A DNA stretch of 64,000 nt. Source: Antedon bifida (taxonomy: Eukaryota > Echinodermata > Crinoidea > Comatulida > Antedonidae). A model generated the notes under the pieces. The model saw only the letters and a program-made list of their open reading frames with translations, did not search any database and was not told the origin of the DNA. Made by a program: the position numbers and the translations under genes. The DNA is taken from contig OY727094.1 in NCBI GenBank assembly GCA_963402885.1, positions 29,390,501 through 29,454,500 on the forward strand, in the 5' to 3' direction. This document shows, one piece after another, positions 63,292 to 64,000 of the stretch. Position 1 is the first letter of the stretch; the number at the start of each line of letters is the position of its first letter.

Positions 63292-63292
<1 letters not shown>
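63126..63292. repeat. Perfect 80-bp inverted repeat with hammerhead-like core
   Basis: The arms 63126-63205 and 63213-63292 are exactly complementary (80 of 80) around a 7-nt loop CTTGCAC. On the plus strand, 63212-63237 contains CTGATGA, a GGGC/GCCC stem-loop and GAAA, the conserved core of the hammerhead ribozyme. Such motifs are known from Penelope-like retroelements. Confidence 0.8.
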
Positions 63293-63322
<30 letters not shown>

Positions 63323-63452
63323 AAACAAACATATATATATAAATTCATCAGGCAATGAACATTAATTCTAAACCGCCCGGTGATATACTGAAATTTAATT
63401 AATTAATTTGAAACGATAAAGATGAGAAAATCTGTGAGAATGAGAAAAAGTC

Positions 63453-63523
63453 GCCCCAACCGAGACTCGAACTCGGACCGCCTGCTTGATATGCAGATGT
63501 CCTAACCATTAGACCACTGGGGC
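63453..63523 (-). other. tRNA-like SINE head, second copy
   Basis: Reverse complement of the head at 62843-62913 with one D-loop change (CTAATGG for CTAGTGG). The same cloverleaf and anticodon loop are kept. Confidence 0.75.
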
Positions 63524-63816
63524 TTTCATGGTATTGTTCGAACTCGATTGGATAACGACTCTTTAACATTCTCGGCGTGGTACGGCAGAACAGCACTAGT
63601 CCTCAGTTGTACGCACGCACAACAGAGATCAAATTGATACGCCCTCATCTTTCAGTATTTTTATTCACGAGGCGGGATCTCCGAAGAGATACTTTTATAT
63701 ATATAAACACAAGAGGCAAAGAACATTAATTCTAAACCGCCCGGTGATATACTGAAATTTAATTAATTAATTTGAAACGATGAAGATGAGGAAATCTGTG
63801 AGAATGAGAAAAAGTC

Positions 63817-63887
63817 GCCCCAACCGAGACTCGAACTCGGACCGCCTGCTTGATATGCAGATGTCCTAACCATTAGACCACTGGGGC
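63817..63887 (-). other. tRNA-like SINE head, third copy
   Basis: Nearly identical to the second copy. The SINE body is cut short at 63948, where the sequence found after the AT tract at 18358 resumes to the window end. Confidence 0.75.
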
Positions 63888-64000
63888 TTTCATGGTATTG
63901 TTCGAACTCGATTGTATAACGACTCTTTAACATTCTCGGCGTGGTACATATATAACATCATCATCGAAAACAGTTTACTCTCCTAATTGTATAAAGCCGT

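Larger units (their letters stand above)
62656..63712. repeat. 1-kb palindrome of two inverted SINE copies
   Basis: A plus-strand SINE copy (about 62670-63020) faces a minus-strand copy (about 63340-63700). Each is joined to the CCGGGCGGTTTAGAATTAAT block and AT repeats. The centre is the perfect inverted repeat at 63126-63292. A further inverted partial copy follows at about 63712-63950. Confidence 0.85.

Overview
This is an AT-rich animal nuclear DNA window: genes in pieces with GT/AG introns, several retroelement and DNA-transposon families, minisatellites and large segmental duplications. The frequent AGGCCTA words, the tRNA-derived SINE types and the orphan nicotinic-like receptors suggest a marine invertebrate deuterostome, perhaps an echinoderm. 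That assignment is inference.

The genic content is a tandem cluster of unusual Cys-loop (nicotinic-receptor-like) ligand-gated ion channel subunits, all on the plus strand. Three genes can be assembled by eye with complete six-exon structures: LGIC-2 (6213-10629, 485 aa), LGIC-A (19237-22901, 484 aa) and LGIC-3 (53933-61174, 411 aa). All share exon phases, a 45-nt exon 3 and a 107-nt exon 4. The window opens inside another gene, X1 (end of the TM2 exon at 1-105, last exon at 1810-2462). A second copy of it, X2, lies at 45756-49808; it lacks exons 2-4 and the Cys-loop half of exon 5 and carries two frameshifts. A lone signal-peptide exon (12619-12670) and a lone exon-4 relic (4791-4885) are further debris of the family. 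X and A are sister types, as are genes 2 and 3, so the order X1, 2, X-5', A, X2, 3 looks like repeated block duplication. The DNA at 61.4-62.6 kb and at the window end matches DNA upstream of gene A, so another A-type gene may lie just beyond the window.

Region by region: 0-2.9 kb, end of X1 with an intronic VNTR; 2.87-3.78 kb, a foldback/tRNA-like repeat; 4.4-4.9 kb, a palindrome and exon relic; 6.2-10.6 kb, LGIC-2 with a 26-bp minisatellite in its last intron; 11.7-14.9 kb, a duplicated block with an X-type first exon; 15.7-18.4 kb, older duplicate copies; 19.2-22.9 kb, LGIC-A; 23.5-28.1 kb, Helitron-like termini around a decayed LINE; 28.3 kb, a 21-bp minisatellite; 30.2 kb, a SINE; 31.03-45.24 kb, two giant (about 7 kb) palindromic foldback elements inserted 24 bp apart in the second copy of the duplicated block; 45.4-49.8 kb, X2; 51.5 kb, another foldback repeat; 53.9-61.2 kb, LGIC-3; 62.6-63.95 kb, an inverted SINE array around a perfect 80-bp inverted repeat with a hammerhead-like core.

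The channel proteins should be membrane subunits that assemble as pentamers, by family knowledge. They lack the usual loop-B tryptophan and the loop-C cysteine pair, share an extra pair of cysteines, and genes 2 and 3 have lysine at the pore-lining 2' position. Ligand, ion selectivity and whether they conduct are unknown. All alignments and gene models were made by eye, with no database search or transcript data.
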